The notes beneath the pieces were generated by a model. That model was not told where the DNA came from. It saw nothing but the letters and a program-made list of their open reading frames with translations, and did no database searches. From Paramecium sonneborni (Eukaryota; Ciliophora; Oligohymenophorea; Peniculida; Parameciidae), in the NCBI GenBank assembly GCA_905182985.1, contig CAJJDN010000080.1, positions 63,674 through 127,673 on the forward strand: a stretch of DNA of 64,000 bases. The letters are read 5' to 3'. Every line of letters begins with the position of its first letter. Positions within the stretch are counted from its first letter, which is position 1. The position numbers and the translations under genes are program-made. Positions 1 through 12,333 of the stretch are shown in pieces.

Positions 1-687
1 TTATTGATGGGTATATATTATAATTTCTACTTATAATCAATAATAGGAGGAATATCATATTTTATGTAAAGTAATGCCTTCACATAAAATTTACTTACTT
101 ATTGGGTTTAAGTTGCAATTAAAGATGTTTACTGCTTTAATTAAAAATATTAAGATGAAATTAATATAAATTAATATATAGAACTAATAAGTGAATTTTA
201 ATAAATGTAAATAAGTAAATAAGTATATAACAACAATTTATAAACTGTATAATCATTATTTTATGGAAATTCATGTAATCATAGTAATCTAAGTATTTTT
301 TATCTCAAAAATATAGATTTATCATCATATGAAATGTAATAATGTTAATATTCATTAAATGGAGCCTTAACAAAAGGATTAATTGTTTATTATGACTCTT
401 TATATTAAATATCAATTTCATTAACAAATTCAAGTGATTCTAGATTTGAAAAAGCATCATTAAAAAGATTGTTAGAATATAGTGAAGTAATTTTTTATAA
501 GATTAAATAGGTGTAAGGATTAGTATTTACTATATAAAAGTTAGCAATAAGTGAATTTAATTAATAGATGAGTTCTAAAATAAGTGAATATATCTCAGTA
601 GAGAAAGCATTAGTGTATTTGTAAATTATTAATAATAAGGACGATATTCATTTAGTTAACGTGTTTGTTATATTATTTGATTATTGA
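1..687 (+). CDS. 3' part of an uncharacterised protein (5' end outside window)
   Basis: Frame 1 is open from base 1 to a TGA at 685-687 in the ciliate code, giving 228 residues with no start inside the window. The translation has a normal residue mix (NSCNHSNLSIF, LISEFQQMQ, SVEKALVYLQIINNKDDIH). I do not recognise a family. The frame continues past the TGA for about 60 codons with similarly protein-like content (KIFSQLDEFLIQK, QDFESKIQKVW), so the stop could be a mutation, or the real end could lie beyond an intron I did not place. Not assigned a function. Confidence 0.55.
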
Positions 688-1075
688 AAAATATTTTCAC
701 AACTTGATGAATTTTTAATACAAAAAATTTAGATAATTTTATCTATACAATTATCCAAACAGTATTTTGCATTAGAATAAGACTTTGAGAGCAAGATTTA
801 AAAAGTATGGTATTTTAAAAAAATGAGATTGATTTTTTATATGTATTTTAGTAAAAATTGAAAATATGTTTGAATAATGCTTTCTCTATCATAAAATGAA
901 ATAAATAATAGAGCTAAAGTTATTCAATTGATGTTTTATTAATTATTTTTCCTAAAAATTATTCCTTTGTATTAAGAAATAAATAATTAATATTATTAAT
1001 ATATATTATTTTATTTATATATATTATTAATATATACAATTCAAATACCAATAAAATATGAGTATATAGGTACGA
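688..1075. other. Intergenic spacer with coding-like first part
   Basis: This lies between the TGA of the first ORF and the end of the MFS gene on the minus strand. The first 180 bases continue the upstream reading frame with plausible protein content. The rest (about 870-1075) is AT-rich with TATATTATTAATATAT-type runs and no gene that I can support. Confidence 0.4.
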
Positions 1076-2590
1076 TCATTTATCTTCTGAGACAGAACAC
1101 TTTTCTTCAGTGATCATACTATATTCATTTAGTTTACGTATTTCTTCTGGTAATGGATTATTAGGATCTATAAAATCTAATTTGTTTGATGATTCATAAT
1201 GATAAAGTGCAATACATAAAAACAAAGAAAATAGACCTAAAATAATGAAATGATGATACCTAAAATAGAATAGAAAAGTGACATATTTTTATATCCAGTT
1301 TATAGATCTTCTGCAGATTCAACAATTTTACTAGCAATAAGTGGGAAACAACATAAAGCAATTGATTCAAACATACCTAATATTCCAAATGCTGTTCCCA
1401 TATATTTTTAATCTACTAAATATTATACACAAGGTATCATTACACAAGAATAACAAGTAAATGCCAAACCTTAAATAATTAATGGTATAGCAGCAATCCA
1501 TTTGTCATTGCTAGCAACATGAACAGATCCAAATAATATCTAAGCTATAATAAATAGAGAAGATGTAATCATTAAGAAAAATCTTCTATGACCAACTTTA
1601 TCAATATAATATCCGATAAATGGACATAATAAAGCACTAAATATATAAGGAATAGTAATAAATTTTCCAGCTTCAACAGCTTTAAATTAGAATTTCTTTT
1701 GATAATAATCACTTACATCATCCATAAAGGAGATATATATTCCCAAACATAATGTACAAATAGCAGTTAAATACCAATATAATGCTGGAAATTCCTTAAT
1801 TTCTTATAATCTAGCTTTTTCAGCATGAATATTATTTTATTTATTTTATTAATTATCATTTAAATTGTCATGTGTTTCATCATTACTAGAGATAGTAGAT
1901 TTTTCTAATTTTTCTTATGATAAAATTGATTCTCTAGATTTATCAAAAAATAATAATAAAAATGCACATAAAAGTGAAAAGAAGCATACAAGAACACTTG
2001 TAAACAATGGATATGTGATACTTCCTGTATAATCATAGATCATAGGTGAAAAATAAGAATTTAATGCTGCTGCTATTTCTGGTAATGTAACTATACATCC
2101 ACTTGCCTAATATAAAGAATTATATTTACAGTTGATAATTGATGTCCTTTAAACCATGCTGTAATTATTACATTTTATGATATAATCAAATTTTCACTTG
2201 CTACACCTAAAAATACTCTACCGATTAACATTAAGTTAAAGCTCTTATATTTACCACCAAATGCTATAATAATTTAAGAAACGGTAACTAATGATGCAAA
2301 TATTAGTATACTCTTTCGACAACCTAACTCTATTTATATTCAATACCAATTCTATCTATTATGTATCCACCTATTAATGTTAGTAAGATATTTGGTAAAC
2401 TAAAAAAAGAATATAAGTAATTAAATTCTGTCAATGAAATATGCACTTCTTCCATTATTTAAGATTGTAATGCCTAAGGGTTGTCAAAAGAATAATTATT
2501 TCCAAATAATAAAAGAGCTGATAAGATTAATATTATCAATCTTGTTATTTTTATCTTCTGTTTATCTCCCTTTTCATCTTTATCTCCCAT
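1076..2590 (-). CDS. MFS transporter, MFSD1-like
   Basis: Spliced product is about 483 aa. The N-terminus has FGNNYSFDNPQALQ followed by LYSFFSLPNILTNIIGGYIIDRIG, which matches the TM1-TM2 pattern of MFSD1, a lysosomal major-facilitator transporter (GSYFCYDNPAALQ in animals is the comparable motif). Later come GRVFLGVASENLI, AWFKGHQLST, a charged central loop, the second-half motif YYIDKVGHRRFFL and GTAFGILGMFES. About 12 hydrophobic segments are present. Three introns restore one frame: minus-strand 1237-1259 and 2107-2129 (23 nt each) and 2330-2346 (17 nt, unusually short, inside the DRIG-x-GCRKS loop). Start is the ATG giving MGDKDEKGDKQK. It is transcribed divergently from the gene at 2795. 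Substrate is inferred only from family; MFSD1 carries dipeptides in mammals. Confidence 0.82.
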
Positions 2591-2794
2591 TTCTCTATTT
2601 ATTACAAATTCAATAATATATAAATTTTAATCTAATATTTACTCAATCTCATCATTAAAACTAACATACTTCTTAATTCTCTCTCTATTTCATACTTTTA
2701 ATATTATTTCTTTATTTCAATTACTCTTTCATCATAATTACTCAGAATTATATAATATTTATGTCAATTCTAACTAATTTTCAACTTCATTTTT

Positions 2795-3540
2795 ATGATT
2801 AAGAAAAATAACAAGGAAAACTTATAACCTATCACTATTAATATGCCTAAAAGGATTACTAAAATTCCTATTAGTTCAAATAGTAATTACTCTAATTCCT
2901 CTTATATTGAAACCTCAAGATCTCCTAAAGTTAGTTGTATTTTACTTTATCTATTATTTTAGAATTATATCAAAATATTTAGTAGTCTATAGATTATAAA
3001 ATAGATGATATATAAAATAATCAACCAATCAATATTATTTCAACACATTAATAAAAAATTAGAGACAAAATCAGAGGTTACAATAAAACACCTACAATTA
3101 CAAGTTCATAAGATATTAAAGATTCTTTTAATATTTGGGATGATGATCAAGAACTTGATGGAAATATCATATAAAATTATACATAAAGATATTAATAATA
3201 TGGTAATTTTATTTAAAACAATCTATCCTAAGATGAAATTGCTTTCAATATTTTAAAATTGCTTGGAATGAAATATAAAATGAAAAATTTAGGAAAAATT
3301 CCATTTTTTCATAATGAAATCAAAAAAACAACTAATTATTTTGTTCCTCCATAAAAAGTTTGGAAATTAAATAAAAAAACTACTTAAAATTTTACTTTAT
3401 CAACTTCCAATTAAAATTCATAAAATTCGAAATCGAGATTAAACTTTTAAGAAATTTAAAATTAGAATAAAACAAATTTAAGATAACTCAGTTCTCCTGA
3501 TATCTTAAAAATGAAATTTAAGTAATTAAAGATTAAATGA
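2795..3540 (+). CDS. Uncharacterised polar protein
   Basis: ATG at 2795 begins MIKKNNKENLQPITINMPKR. A 26-nt intron (GTATTT...TTTTAG, near 2938-2963) joins it to a long second exon, giving 239 aa. The product is rich in N, Q, S and K with no membrane segment or recognisable domain. It ends SSPDILKMKFKQLKIK before TGA at 3538-3540. Without the intron the frame changes to an unlikely hydrophobic peptide and stops early, which supports the splice. Function unknown. Confidence 0.65.
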
Positions 3541-3566
3541 TATTAATTATAAATTATTATTAAGAA

Positions 3567-6230
3567 TCACCATTATAAAGCCATCCTTCTTTAAGCTCTT
3601 CTAATTTTAATTGCCGTAGTCTTCACATAATGATAGAACGTATATTTATTTAAATCTTCTAAATCCCTTTTTCTTCTTTTATATTATCTATTTTTATTCT
3701 TCTCTAACTATATGATAATTGCTGAAATATTATTTTATGGCATGTATTCTTTATAATTCATCATTTAATCAAGTTACAAGCTAGTTTAATGAAATGATAC
3801 CAATAATAAATCAGATTAAAGCTTATTAAATTATGAAGAATTGATTGAATTATTTAATAATTAATTTTAAGATTTAAATTCTTATTAAAGGATTGTCATT
3901 TTTTTTTTCGGTATTTACGCTATAATAGAAGGTCTAAATTATGTTTAATGTCTTTTCTATTATACTTAATTTGATGAAACAAAATGAGTTTGAGAAATAT
4001 GATCTTAATCATTAATTATTATCTTAGATTTAGGTTCTTCAAATGTTTATTTATCTCTTTCTTCAAAAGTAGTTTTATATATATTGCCAGATTAATAATC
4101 AGAAATTTAAACTTTTGATTCATTTTCATCTTGAAATGCTTTAATTGATAATTCTATTTTATTACAAAGTTTTCTACAATTAGATTTATGTAATGATCTT
4201 TTTTAATACTTTCTTAGATTTTCATTCTCTTTATAAGCTGCTACTTTTAATCTTTGTTCTAAATTTGGTTTATATTATAATATTGGACAATCTATTATTT
4301 CATGAGTAAATAATCTACAATTTTAACAACTTGAAATACACTTTGAATAATCAGAATTAAGAAGTATTTAATCTTTTATATTATGAAACCTTTAAAAATC
4401 TTTTTAGTAATATTAAATTATTTATAAGAATTTTTCTCTTTATATTTTATAAAGAACTGCATCACTAACACATTTAGCAGAATATTTTGGATAAAGTCCA
4501 GTAAAAAATGAGTATTCACCAAATTTCTCACCTCTATTTAATGTTACTAAAGTTTTATTAGATTTCTCTTCAAATATAGCAATTTATCCTGATTGGACAA
4601 AATATCTATTTTATTATCAAATAAAATACAAACTAGAATCAGTAGATTCATTCTATGAAAACACTACATCATTAGAAATTAAATATAAAGTTTCTAGATA
4701 TCGAGATATATCAGTCACTGCTTAAGTTGAAAACAAATCTTTAAGAAATGTTATCTAATTAAGTATTTTTAATTGAATCGATTTTGTAATTTGATTTCTT
4801 AAATCTTCTGGAAGTTTTTCCATAATATTATTAATTTCTTCTTAACTTTCTTAATTTTCATTTTCAAATAAATGATGTTTAATAAAGTTTCTAGCTCTTA
4901 ATTACAATTCCATTTCAACTTTATTTTTGTCCATATAATCATTAATTCTGAGTAGCATTTTTTTATATTAATACTTTGTATCTTAAATATTCTTCAAAAT
5001 AATTCCTATAGAATTGAGTGAATATGCATAAACACAACTTGATAAAAACATCATAATTACTGTGAATACTATTTCTATCCAATTTTAAGGTGTCAAATCA
5101 CCATAACCAACTGTTACAATAGTAGTTGTAGCCCAATATATTGAATAATTATATTTCATCATTATACTTTCATCTTCAATTTCATATTTCTTTAACCATG
5201 ATTTATCTAAAAGAAGATCACTCTTTAATCCAACATAATACCATATACATGCTGTTATATGAGCAAAAAAGAATATTGTTATTACAAGAGAAAATAAATC
5301 AATTAAATTTGATAATTATCCTTTGGAATACAAAGCTTCAAAAAATTTATCAAAATTTGTTATTATTTTTTTAGTTGTGACAATTATTTATATTATTTGA
5401 AGTACTTCAAAAACTAAACTTTCTTCAGGTTTATTGAATATTATTATCCAAATTATAAGACTTATAATATCTTATGCTCCTTATCCTTTAAGATAATGTT
5501 TTATGATCTAACTTCTTGTATTAATGATTTCTCCAAATGAAATGGTGGATCTATTTAAATTCACCAAAATCTCCAAAAATAAATACCAAATAATGGTGAC
5601 TATTAAAATGACTGGAGCTTGATAAGTAAAAGCTGCTTAAAAAGGGCTTAACCATAAAGAAATCATATTTATAATAATTCCAATCAAATCCCAATACATT
5701 AACAATTAGCTACCTGGTTGAAATATTTAAATAAATTAAGGATTATCTGTTGAATCTATTAATATATTAAATAAATATTACTCAATAGTTATCTAGAATA
5801 GGAAGTAAATTTAGATATGTACTCATCTTAGATTTATGACTACATTTTTTAAGGTAGAATGTATGAATTCCTAAAAAGATTTGAGATAAATCTATTCACT
5901 ATAGCTTTACTTTTGATTTGTTTTAAAAAGTTAGTAACTTGGCCAGATTCACTAAATTATTTTTTGTTCTCTCCACTTTTTGAAAATAATTTTCTCTAAC
6001 TTTAGAATGCATAATACAGTAAATGAACTATATATAGACTAAGCTCTTGACTATCTCTCCTCTTATTCTTATTTAAATTGTTTTATTGACTCAGCTTAGT
6101 CTTTTGATTCTGAATAAATAGAGCAATCTGAATTTTATTTTCTATATTATATATATGAAGGATTTCTTGTGAATGTTGGTCCAATACTGGATCTTCGTGA
6201 ACTAATATTTCTTTCACTTTAAATTATCAT
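3567..6230 (-). CDS. Voltage-gated (EAG/CNG-like) K+ channel with cyclic-nucleotide-binding domain
   Basis: Spliced product is 871 aa. N-terminal cytoplasmic part starts MIIQSERNISSRRSS. S1 begins at LLMYWDLIGIIINMISLWL, S2 at PVILIVTIIWYLFLEI, and the pore helix and selectivity filter read YWATTTIVTVGYGDLTP, the K+-selective TVGYGD signature. S6 follows (VTIMMFLSSCVYAYSLNSIG), then a C-linker and cNMP-binding domain (FSTQAVTDISRYLETLYLISNDVVFSQ), and a long polar tail. Introns at minus-strand 5756-5781 (26 nt) and 5996-6017 (22 nt) restore frame. The tail ends with YTFYHYVKTTAIKIRRAQ, a motif shared with the channel at 15380. Paramecium has many channels of this class, used in membrane excitability and ciliary control. 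Start choice (ATG at 6230) is the first good Met; upstream is open for some codons. Confidence 0.88.
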
Positions 6231-6501
6231 AAATATTTATTGGATTATTTTGTTTATGTTTATTTAAATGGAGAATACTGGATTAATTTGATTTTTTCAT
6301 CATTTTATAAAAGGAAATGAGCCAAGAATTAATAATAATAATTTTCGTTACTTTTTTAATTAAATCGGAGGATTTAAAATACTTATCAAGTATGAATGAA
6401 AAGATGTTGGAACGCAACTTTAAGAAATAAGAATATATATCATAAATGTGTAGATATATGGCAAAAATAAATTTAAACATTATAAAAATTTTAATTATAA
6501 A

Positions 6502-7600
6502 ATGTTAGATCTAAGAAATTTAAATCAAATTGAAACAATTCATAGAATAGAAATAACGAGAGCCATTTCTAAAATATTTACTTAGAAAAACAGTATTACA
6601 AATAAAGTACGAGAATAACAATTAAATTATTTTTCAATATGGAGAAATTTATATAACAGAAAACCATATTTTGAATTATTAAGTTAATTCAAAATGATAA
6701 TTAATATTTTTAAGAATAGATGAATACTAAATTAGAAAAAATTTTAGAATTATAATAAAGTTCATAAACCATTATATAAGAATACAAAATTAAATTTATA
6801 ATTTAAACATTAAAGTCTTAAATCATAATAATTTGAGATTGGATCATTTATTTAAGTAGGCGATTGTTAAATTATTATGATAGCCTCTATCAATAAATGT
6901 GTTAAATATTATTATCAATTAAGTTTAAGAATCATAAGGAAGCGTTTATAACTTTTATAATAAAACATTCTACAAACTTTCAAATTCAATTTTAGAAGTA
7001 TGAAATAGATTAATAAGTAAATCTATATTCATCAGAAGTTAATATCTATTAAAATAAAATTTGAGTAAATTCATAAAAGACAGATTTCTAATTTTCATTT
7101 AGATTGATTGTAAAATCAAATCATTCAATCAAAATATTATTATAAATTTAATATAATTCTTTTCTTTAGAATAGAATAACTTTGGATACTCAATTCAAGA
7201 AAATAAATATTAAAAAATACCTTCTGAATAATAAGCTTTATTAAATATAAAATCAATCAACTATTATATAAATGTTAACCAGAAAATACATATTGAAGAA
7301 TCATTAATTAAGAAATACAGACCTGCTAGTCCGATATTCAAACTTAATTATAATTATATTCAATAAAAATCTTGATTCAGGAGAGAACCCATTATAAATA
7401 ATTTCTATCTTAGATTTTGTCAAATATATCAATATATCTTAGAGGAACTTTAGAAAAAATATGCAAACCAATACCACTTTTTTAAAATGAAAGAGGCAAA
7501 TTAACATGAATTTAAGTTTAGATGTCTAATATTTTGTAGTATTAATAAAAATAAAATTTTTATGGAATTCAAACATTTAATATTTATAGTTTTTTAATAT
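6502..7600 (+). pseudogene. Probable decayed gene, family uncertain
   Basis: ATG at 6502 opens MLDLRNLNQIETIHRIEITR and YFSIWRNLYNRKPYFELLSQ, which looks coding. The same frame meets a TGA at 6721-6723 and then continues with further coding-like sequence (FEIGSFIQVGDCQIIMIASI) to a TGA at 7105. Another coding-like stretch (IHIEESLIKKYRPASPIF) is broken by a TGA at 7373-7375 and resumes in the same frame (FRREPIINNFYLRFCQIYQYILEEL). I could not find GT...AG introns that remove these stops. A cyclic-nucleotide-binding-type origin was considered but is not supported. Either a multi-exon gene that I failed to splice or a pseudogene. Confidence 0.4.
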
Positions 7601-7714
7601 AAATGTATTACATATAAATTCTTTTTGATTATTTTATAGTATTTTTGATTGATAAATCTTTGAAGTAGTAAAATTAAAAGCATAAAATGTAAAGATGATA
7701 TAAAAAAATAAATT

Positions 7715-8299
7715 ATGTAATAACAAAATATTATTTAAGATAAATTCAATACTGACGATGTTGGTCCATGGTAGGATGTCAATTAAAATTCTAAAGCAAT
7801 ATTAGAAGAATTTAACGAACCATAACTACCTTTGTATTCTAGTTAAGAAGAAAAGAACAAATTTATAACAACCAAAACAAGCTATTCAAAGCTAAATAAA
7901 CTCAATGTAACTACTACTTGTGGTGAATTTCCAATTAAATTTTAAAGAAATAGAGTTAAAAGCATTGATCAACCTTAGAGATAGTTACTTAAAGCAACAC
8001 CTGTTAAATAATATTGCGATTTCAGGTTATCTAAAGAATTAATGATTTATCGAACCACAGCAGATTTTCCTAAACATACATTACCCAGAAATTTCTTATC
8101 TTTCTAGAGATTCAAGAAATAGCCTGAAAGAAAAAAGACGATTAATTCATAAGAAATTAATCCATAATTGTTATAAATGCAAATGTAAATAAAAAAAATG
8201 GAAGAAATTATTTAATAATAAAAAAAGTATTCTTGGGAAATAGGAGCTAAAAGATTGTCTAATCCTAAATTTTAGACCTTCTTAAGTACCTTGTACTGA
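7715..8299 (+). CDS. Uncharacterised 194-aa protein
   Basis: Open from ATG 7715 to TGA 8297 in the ciliate code with no intron. The product starts MQQQNIIQDKFNTDDVGPW and contains conserved-looking segments CDFRLSKELMIYRTTADFPK and PRNFLSFQRFKKQPERKK near the C-terminus. It is basic and polar, with no signal peptide, membrane span or domain that I recognise. An in-frame extension upstream lacks an earlier ATG. Confidence 0.6.
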
Positions 8300-8454
8300 A
8301 TTTTTCTAATATTTGTTATGAATTTTTTAATACATATATAATGCTATTTAATGAGTATATTAAATTTAATAACTAAAATTTAACTGTAGTGTTTAAAAGT
8401 TAATATGAAAAAATTCTACTTTATCATAAAATTTAAGTAATTTTGAGGATATAA

Positions 8455-9195
8455 ATGGACTACTCTAAGCCAATAATAAGGAAAAAAAGTAATGCAACAA
8501 ATTAGGCATAAGATAAGAACAATTCAATTCCACCTATGATAAATTCAGATAGATTGATTTGTAATTTATAAAAGATTACATTGTTGGATATTTTAGATCA
8601 ATTTGCAAGAGATTCTGAAAGCAAAAGTATAATTGAGATTTTAAGATCTATAATTGGGATTGGAGAGACAGAAGTAGGTGTTAAAGATGAATATAAAGTT
8701 AATAATTACAAAGATAACTAAAAATTAGAGTTTAACGATTAAGAAAAAAAGAAATATAGTTGTGATTATTCAAATATAAAATAAAAGGATTATAGAGTAG
8801 ATAATTAATATGAGAGAGGAAGATATGATGATAAAAATAATTATACAGATCGACGTGATAGAAATGATAAATATGAGAATTAATTTAGATAGGAAAGAAG
8901 ATTTAAACATGATAACTAAGATAGATAATATAATAGACATGATAGAAAGGATAAGTATGATAAGTATGATAAGTATGATAAGTATGAGAGACATAATAAA
9001 TATGATAAATAATATCATAATGATTCATATAATAAAGGGAAGGGAGATATAAATAATAATGAAAATGAGACAAAGTATATAAAAAGTGATTGGACTATAA
9101 AGATGCAACCAGAATTAGATACAAAGGATATATATAATTAGAAAATAGATAATTAAAGTTAAGCACCATAGTTATCAATAAGTACTCCAAAATGA
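8455..9195 (+). CDS. Uncharacterised low-complexity charged protein with KYD repeats
   Basis: ATG 8455 to TGA 9193 gives 246 aa without introns. The first 85 residues look ordered (ITLLDILDQFARDSESKSII, EILRSIIGIGETEVG). The middle is an R/D/Y/N-rich disordered region with a perfect tandem KYDKYDKYDKYD encoded near 8957-8992. No family recognised. The composition resembles RNA-associated or cytoskeletal disordered proteins, but that is only a guess. Confidence 0.68.
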
Positions 9196-9219
9196 ATAAA
9201 ATAATTAAATAATTATAAA

Positions 9220-11042
9220 ATGTTATATGTACTTTAATGCCGCAAACATCCAGGTAATTAGATATCATTTGTTTGTACAAAGGTAAATTGCAATCATGGT
9301 AATCTTCTTTGTTAATAATGTAAATAAATAGATTGAAGTATAATAGGTATAAATGGAAACTTATAACATAAAAATGAACACAAAAATTATTTAAATTAGT
9401 TGAATGATTTTTTATAATAGTAGAATGGGAAAACAAAAAGTGTTTTGATACCAAATATAAATAGTGCACTTTAAGATTTAGATAAAAGATTAAAGGAGTA
9501 TAATTAATTGATTGACAAGGAGGCATTAGAGTTAGATTGTGATATATAGTAGTTGTTTAAAATATTCTGTGAGTATTAAGATAAAGCAAAGAAATAGATT
9601 TAAGAGATAATAAGAAGAGATTTATGTGAATAGCAAGCAAAAAATCTAAATTTTAAATAGTAATTATAGGAGATATAATTGAATGAGTAAAAAAGGAATG
9701 AGAATAACAATTATTTATTCAACACAATATTTTCAAAAGAGTAAGATAAAGAATTACCTGTATCTGAATAATCATTGTTGTAGATTATTAATAAGTATAA
9801 AATAGTGTAATATGAAGAAATGGAAATCTGAATTAATTAAGATGTGAGATTTTGAATTGTTTGAATAATGTTGTTAGCACATTATAATCATCATAAAGTA
9901 ATAGAGTTAGATACAAGAGCACATAGAATCAATAGCAATAATATAATTTATTAAAGAATGATTTCACTCTTAGTTTGAATTATTTATTTTAGAAATTATT
10001 AGATCTTACATAGGATTATTAAACAGTGGAAGATATGAAGAGAAGTTTATATTAAGGATCATTAGAGTGTTCTTAATAATTAAAACAATCTTAAGTAATA
10101 TAAAGAACTCTGGGAGGATCATAATTTATAAGTACAGGTCATTAAAGTTAGAGATTCTATAGATCTAATAGTTAATCTTAGATACTGAGTGTCAAGACAT
10201 TAGAATAGTTTCCACATGTGAGTTAAGTGATTTAATAAACATTAAATAAGATAGGACATTTAGTACCACCATAATAAGATTCATTATTAAATAATATTGA
10301 GAGTGTACCTCCATGTTAATTTCCAGATGGAATAATATATGAGGGTTAGATATAAAATAATTAGAGATTTGGTTGGGGTAGAGCTATAATAGGTTAAGAA
10401 TATTATGAAGGATATTGGAGAGGAGGATTACCATTTGGATTTGGAAGAATGATAATGGCATCAGGAGATTATTTTGAAGGATTCTCATAAAATGGTAAAG
10501 CAAATGGTAAAGGATTATTCTCTAGTGTTAATTATTTATATGAAGGAGATTGGGAAGAAGATTTAAAACATGGCAAAGGAAAAGATATATTATATGGCAA
10601 ATATGAATATTAGGGAGATTTTAAAAATAATCTCAAATCTGGAGAAGGAAGATTGACAGATTTAATTACAGGAAATGTTTATGAAGGAGAATTTTCTAAT
10701 GATCTAATTCAAGGGTAAGTTAAAATTGAATATAAAAATGGAGATAGATATTTTGGATGGGTTATAACATAAGATGGTTAAATTAAGAGAAATGGACAAG
10801 GAATCTATTAATGGGTAGATTCTAGAAAATATGAAGGATCATATGAAAATGATAAAGAACATGGACAAGGAGTATTTATATGGTAAATTCTAACATTTTA
10901 CTCAATTAGGCCAGATGGATGGATGTATAAAGGTTAATGGGCTAATGGAATGTAACATGGAAAAGGAATTTAATATACTCCTTAAGGAAAAGAAAGAGAA
11001 GGAATTTGGCATCATGGATAATTTAATAAATGGATTAATTGA
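9220..11042 (+). CDS. Zinc-finger (B-box-like) / coiled-coil / MORN-repeat fusion protein
   Basis: Spliced product is 581 aa. Residues about 7-45 form a Cys/His array (CRKHPGN...C...CNHGNLLCQQC...H..H), a B-box-like zinc-binding pattern. A helical, Q-rich middle follows (ALQDLDKRLKEYNQLIDKEA). The C-terminal third has at least eight MORN repeats (YEGQ, YEGYWRGGLPFGFGRM, YEGDWEEDLKHGKGKD, YEGSYENDKEHGQGVF, and so on). Introns: 9320-9346 (27 nt), one of about 23 nt near 9799-9821 ending in AAG, and a 27-nt one near 10885. Together they make the coding length divisible by three and bypass an in-frame TGA at 9829. MORN repeats usually bind membrane lipids or act as scaffolds; a cortical role is plausible but inferred. 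Alternative: two separate genes, if the AAG-ending intron is not real. Confidence 0.72.
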
Positions 11043-11230
11043 TATTTATAATTATATATATATATCTATATCTATCTATTTAAATTCATAATAATAATAT
11101 TTATATGCATATGAGTTTTAATTTATTATTTCTAAGAGTTATAATTTAAATATATGGATAATTTCGTCAATTATGACATTTTCGTCTATAATATAAAATA
11201 ATAAAATTATTTTAATAATTCTACTTCTCT

Positions 11231-11642
11231 TCAATCAATATCAACTAATCTTTAAGTTACACAAACTATATAATATTATGCTTTCCTTTTTATTATACTA
11301 TTTTTATTTTATTCTTTTGTCCATGCTTTTTAATTTAATTCAAAAATTTTTTGTGAAGCTGCAATTCTAAACTATTCTATTTTTTCATCTAGAATATTCT
11401 TTCCATCTGCTACTCCATATGCTTCAATATTTCTTGTCTTTAAATCATTCAATAAAAATAAATTGCTTAAACACATCATTTGATTAAGTTCCTGTATTTT
11501 ATTATTACTCCTATTTTGATGCTTGCAATAATTCTTCAAATTCAAGATCTGATGCTTTTAAACTAACGTTATCTTAACAAAATTTATAAAAATTATTTAT
11601 CTTAATTAAATTAATACAAAAACGGTTATAATCCGATCTCAT
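11231..11642 (-). CDS. Small uncharacterised helical protein
   Basis: ATG at 11642 opens MRSDYNRFCINLIKINNFYK, followed by an acidic/Q-rich part (KASDLEFEELLQASKQEQQQ). A single long intron of about 37 nt (GTGTTT...TTAAAG) joins it to RNIEAYGVADGKNILDEKIE and a helical tail ending VCVTQRLVDID before TGA at 11231. The result is 124 aa. The intron is longer than is typical here and ends AAG, so the junction is the weak point. An alternative reading runs through the intron in a different frame starting at an internal Met pair (MMCLSNLFLLNDL). Family not recognised. Confidence 0.5.
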
Positions 11643-12333
11643 TGTCAATCATCCTATAATTTAATCTTGTGCTTTTTAACTATGTTATCAATATATATAA
11701 AATAATGTAAATATTAAAATCAAATTATTATATTATATTTTCAATCATCTAAAATCTATCCTCAATAAACTAAACATTTTTTAATCATCATTAATATATC
11801 GAATATCAAATATCCCAATATATAATCATAAAGTTTAAAGAGATTTATTATGAATATAATCATTATTCCTAATCATCAGCTTTTTCTTTTTGATGATATT
11901 ATTGGATTAAATAATGCCACTAGAGATTTTATTGTGAGACATTCAATCTACATTCTATCTCAGGAATTATTATTGTTTCAGTCTAATGAACTTAAATATA
12001 AAATTGTAAAGGATTGCTTCTTTATATTTATTTATTCGAAACTATCTCTATATATTGAAAAACAAATATTTGTTTATTTAAACAGAATTATAAAGAAAAT
12101 TATAAAGATTAATAGGTAAAAATTTTATGGTGTTTTAAACTTACAATTAAATATCAAATTTTATATTTATGTATCAATTTAGTTTAAGTTTTATAATATT
12201 CGTAATATTTTGATAAGTTTTTAAATTAAAATTATTGTAAAAATAAAAAAAACATTAGTGTCGTATAAATAATAATTTAAAAATTTTTTAGAGCTATTAT
12301 TTTCTAAATGGGTAACATAATTATTATTAATGA
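11643..12333. other. Intergenic region, no supported gene
   Basis: Between two minus-strand genes. A plus-strand frame from ATG 11850 stays open for a long way only because TGA is rare. Its product (MNIIIIPNHQLFLFDD...) is hydrophobic and then drifts into low-complexity sequence overlapping the next gene. No conserved motif, RNA gene or repeat seen. Confidence 0.5.

Noticed and set aside
8770..9052. Opposing standard-code ORFs on both strands (I/L-rich minus strand, M/I-rich plus strand)
   Set aside because: Shadows of the KYD-repeat gene at 8455-9195, which reads well in the ciliate code.
9095..9526. 143-aa minus-strand ORF
   Set aside because: Hydrophobic shadow opposite the first exons of the zinc-finger/MORN gene; its plus-strand frame has conserved Cys/His spacing.
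11850..12119. 89-aa plus-strand ORF
   Set aside because: Open only because TGA is rare; content degrades and the open frame runs into the HMG-box gene on the other strand.
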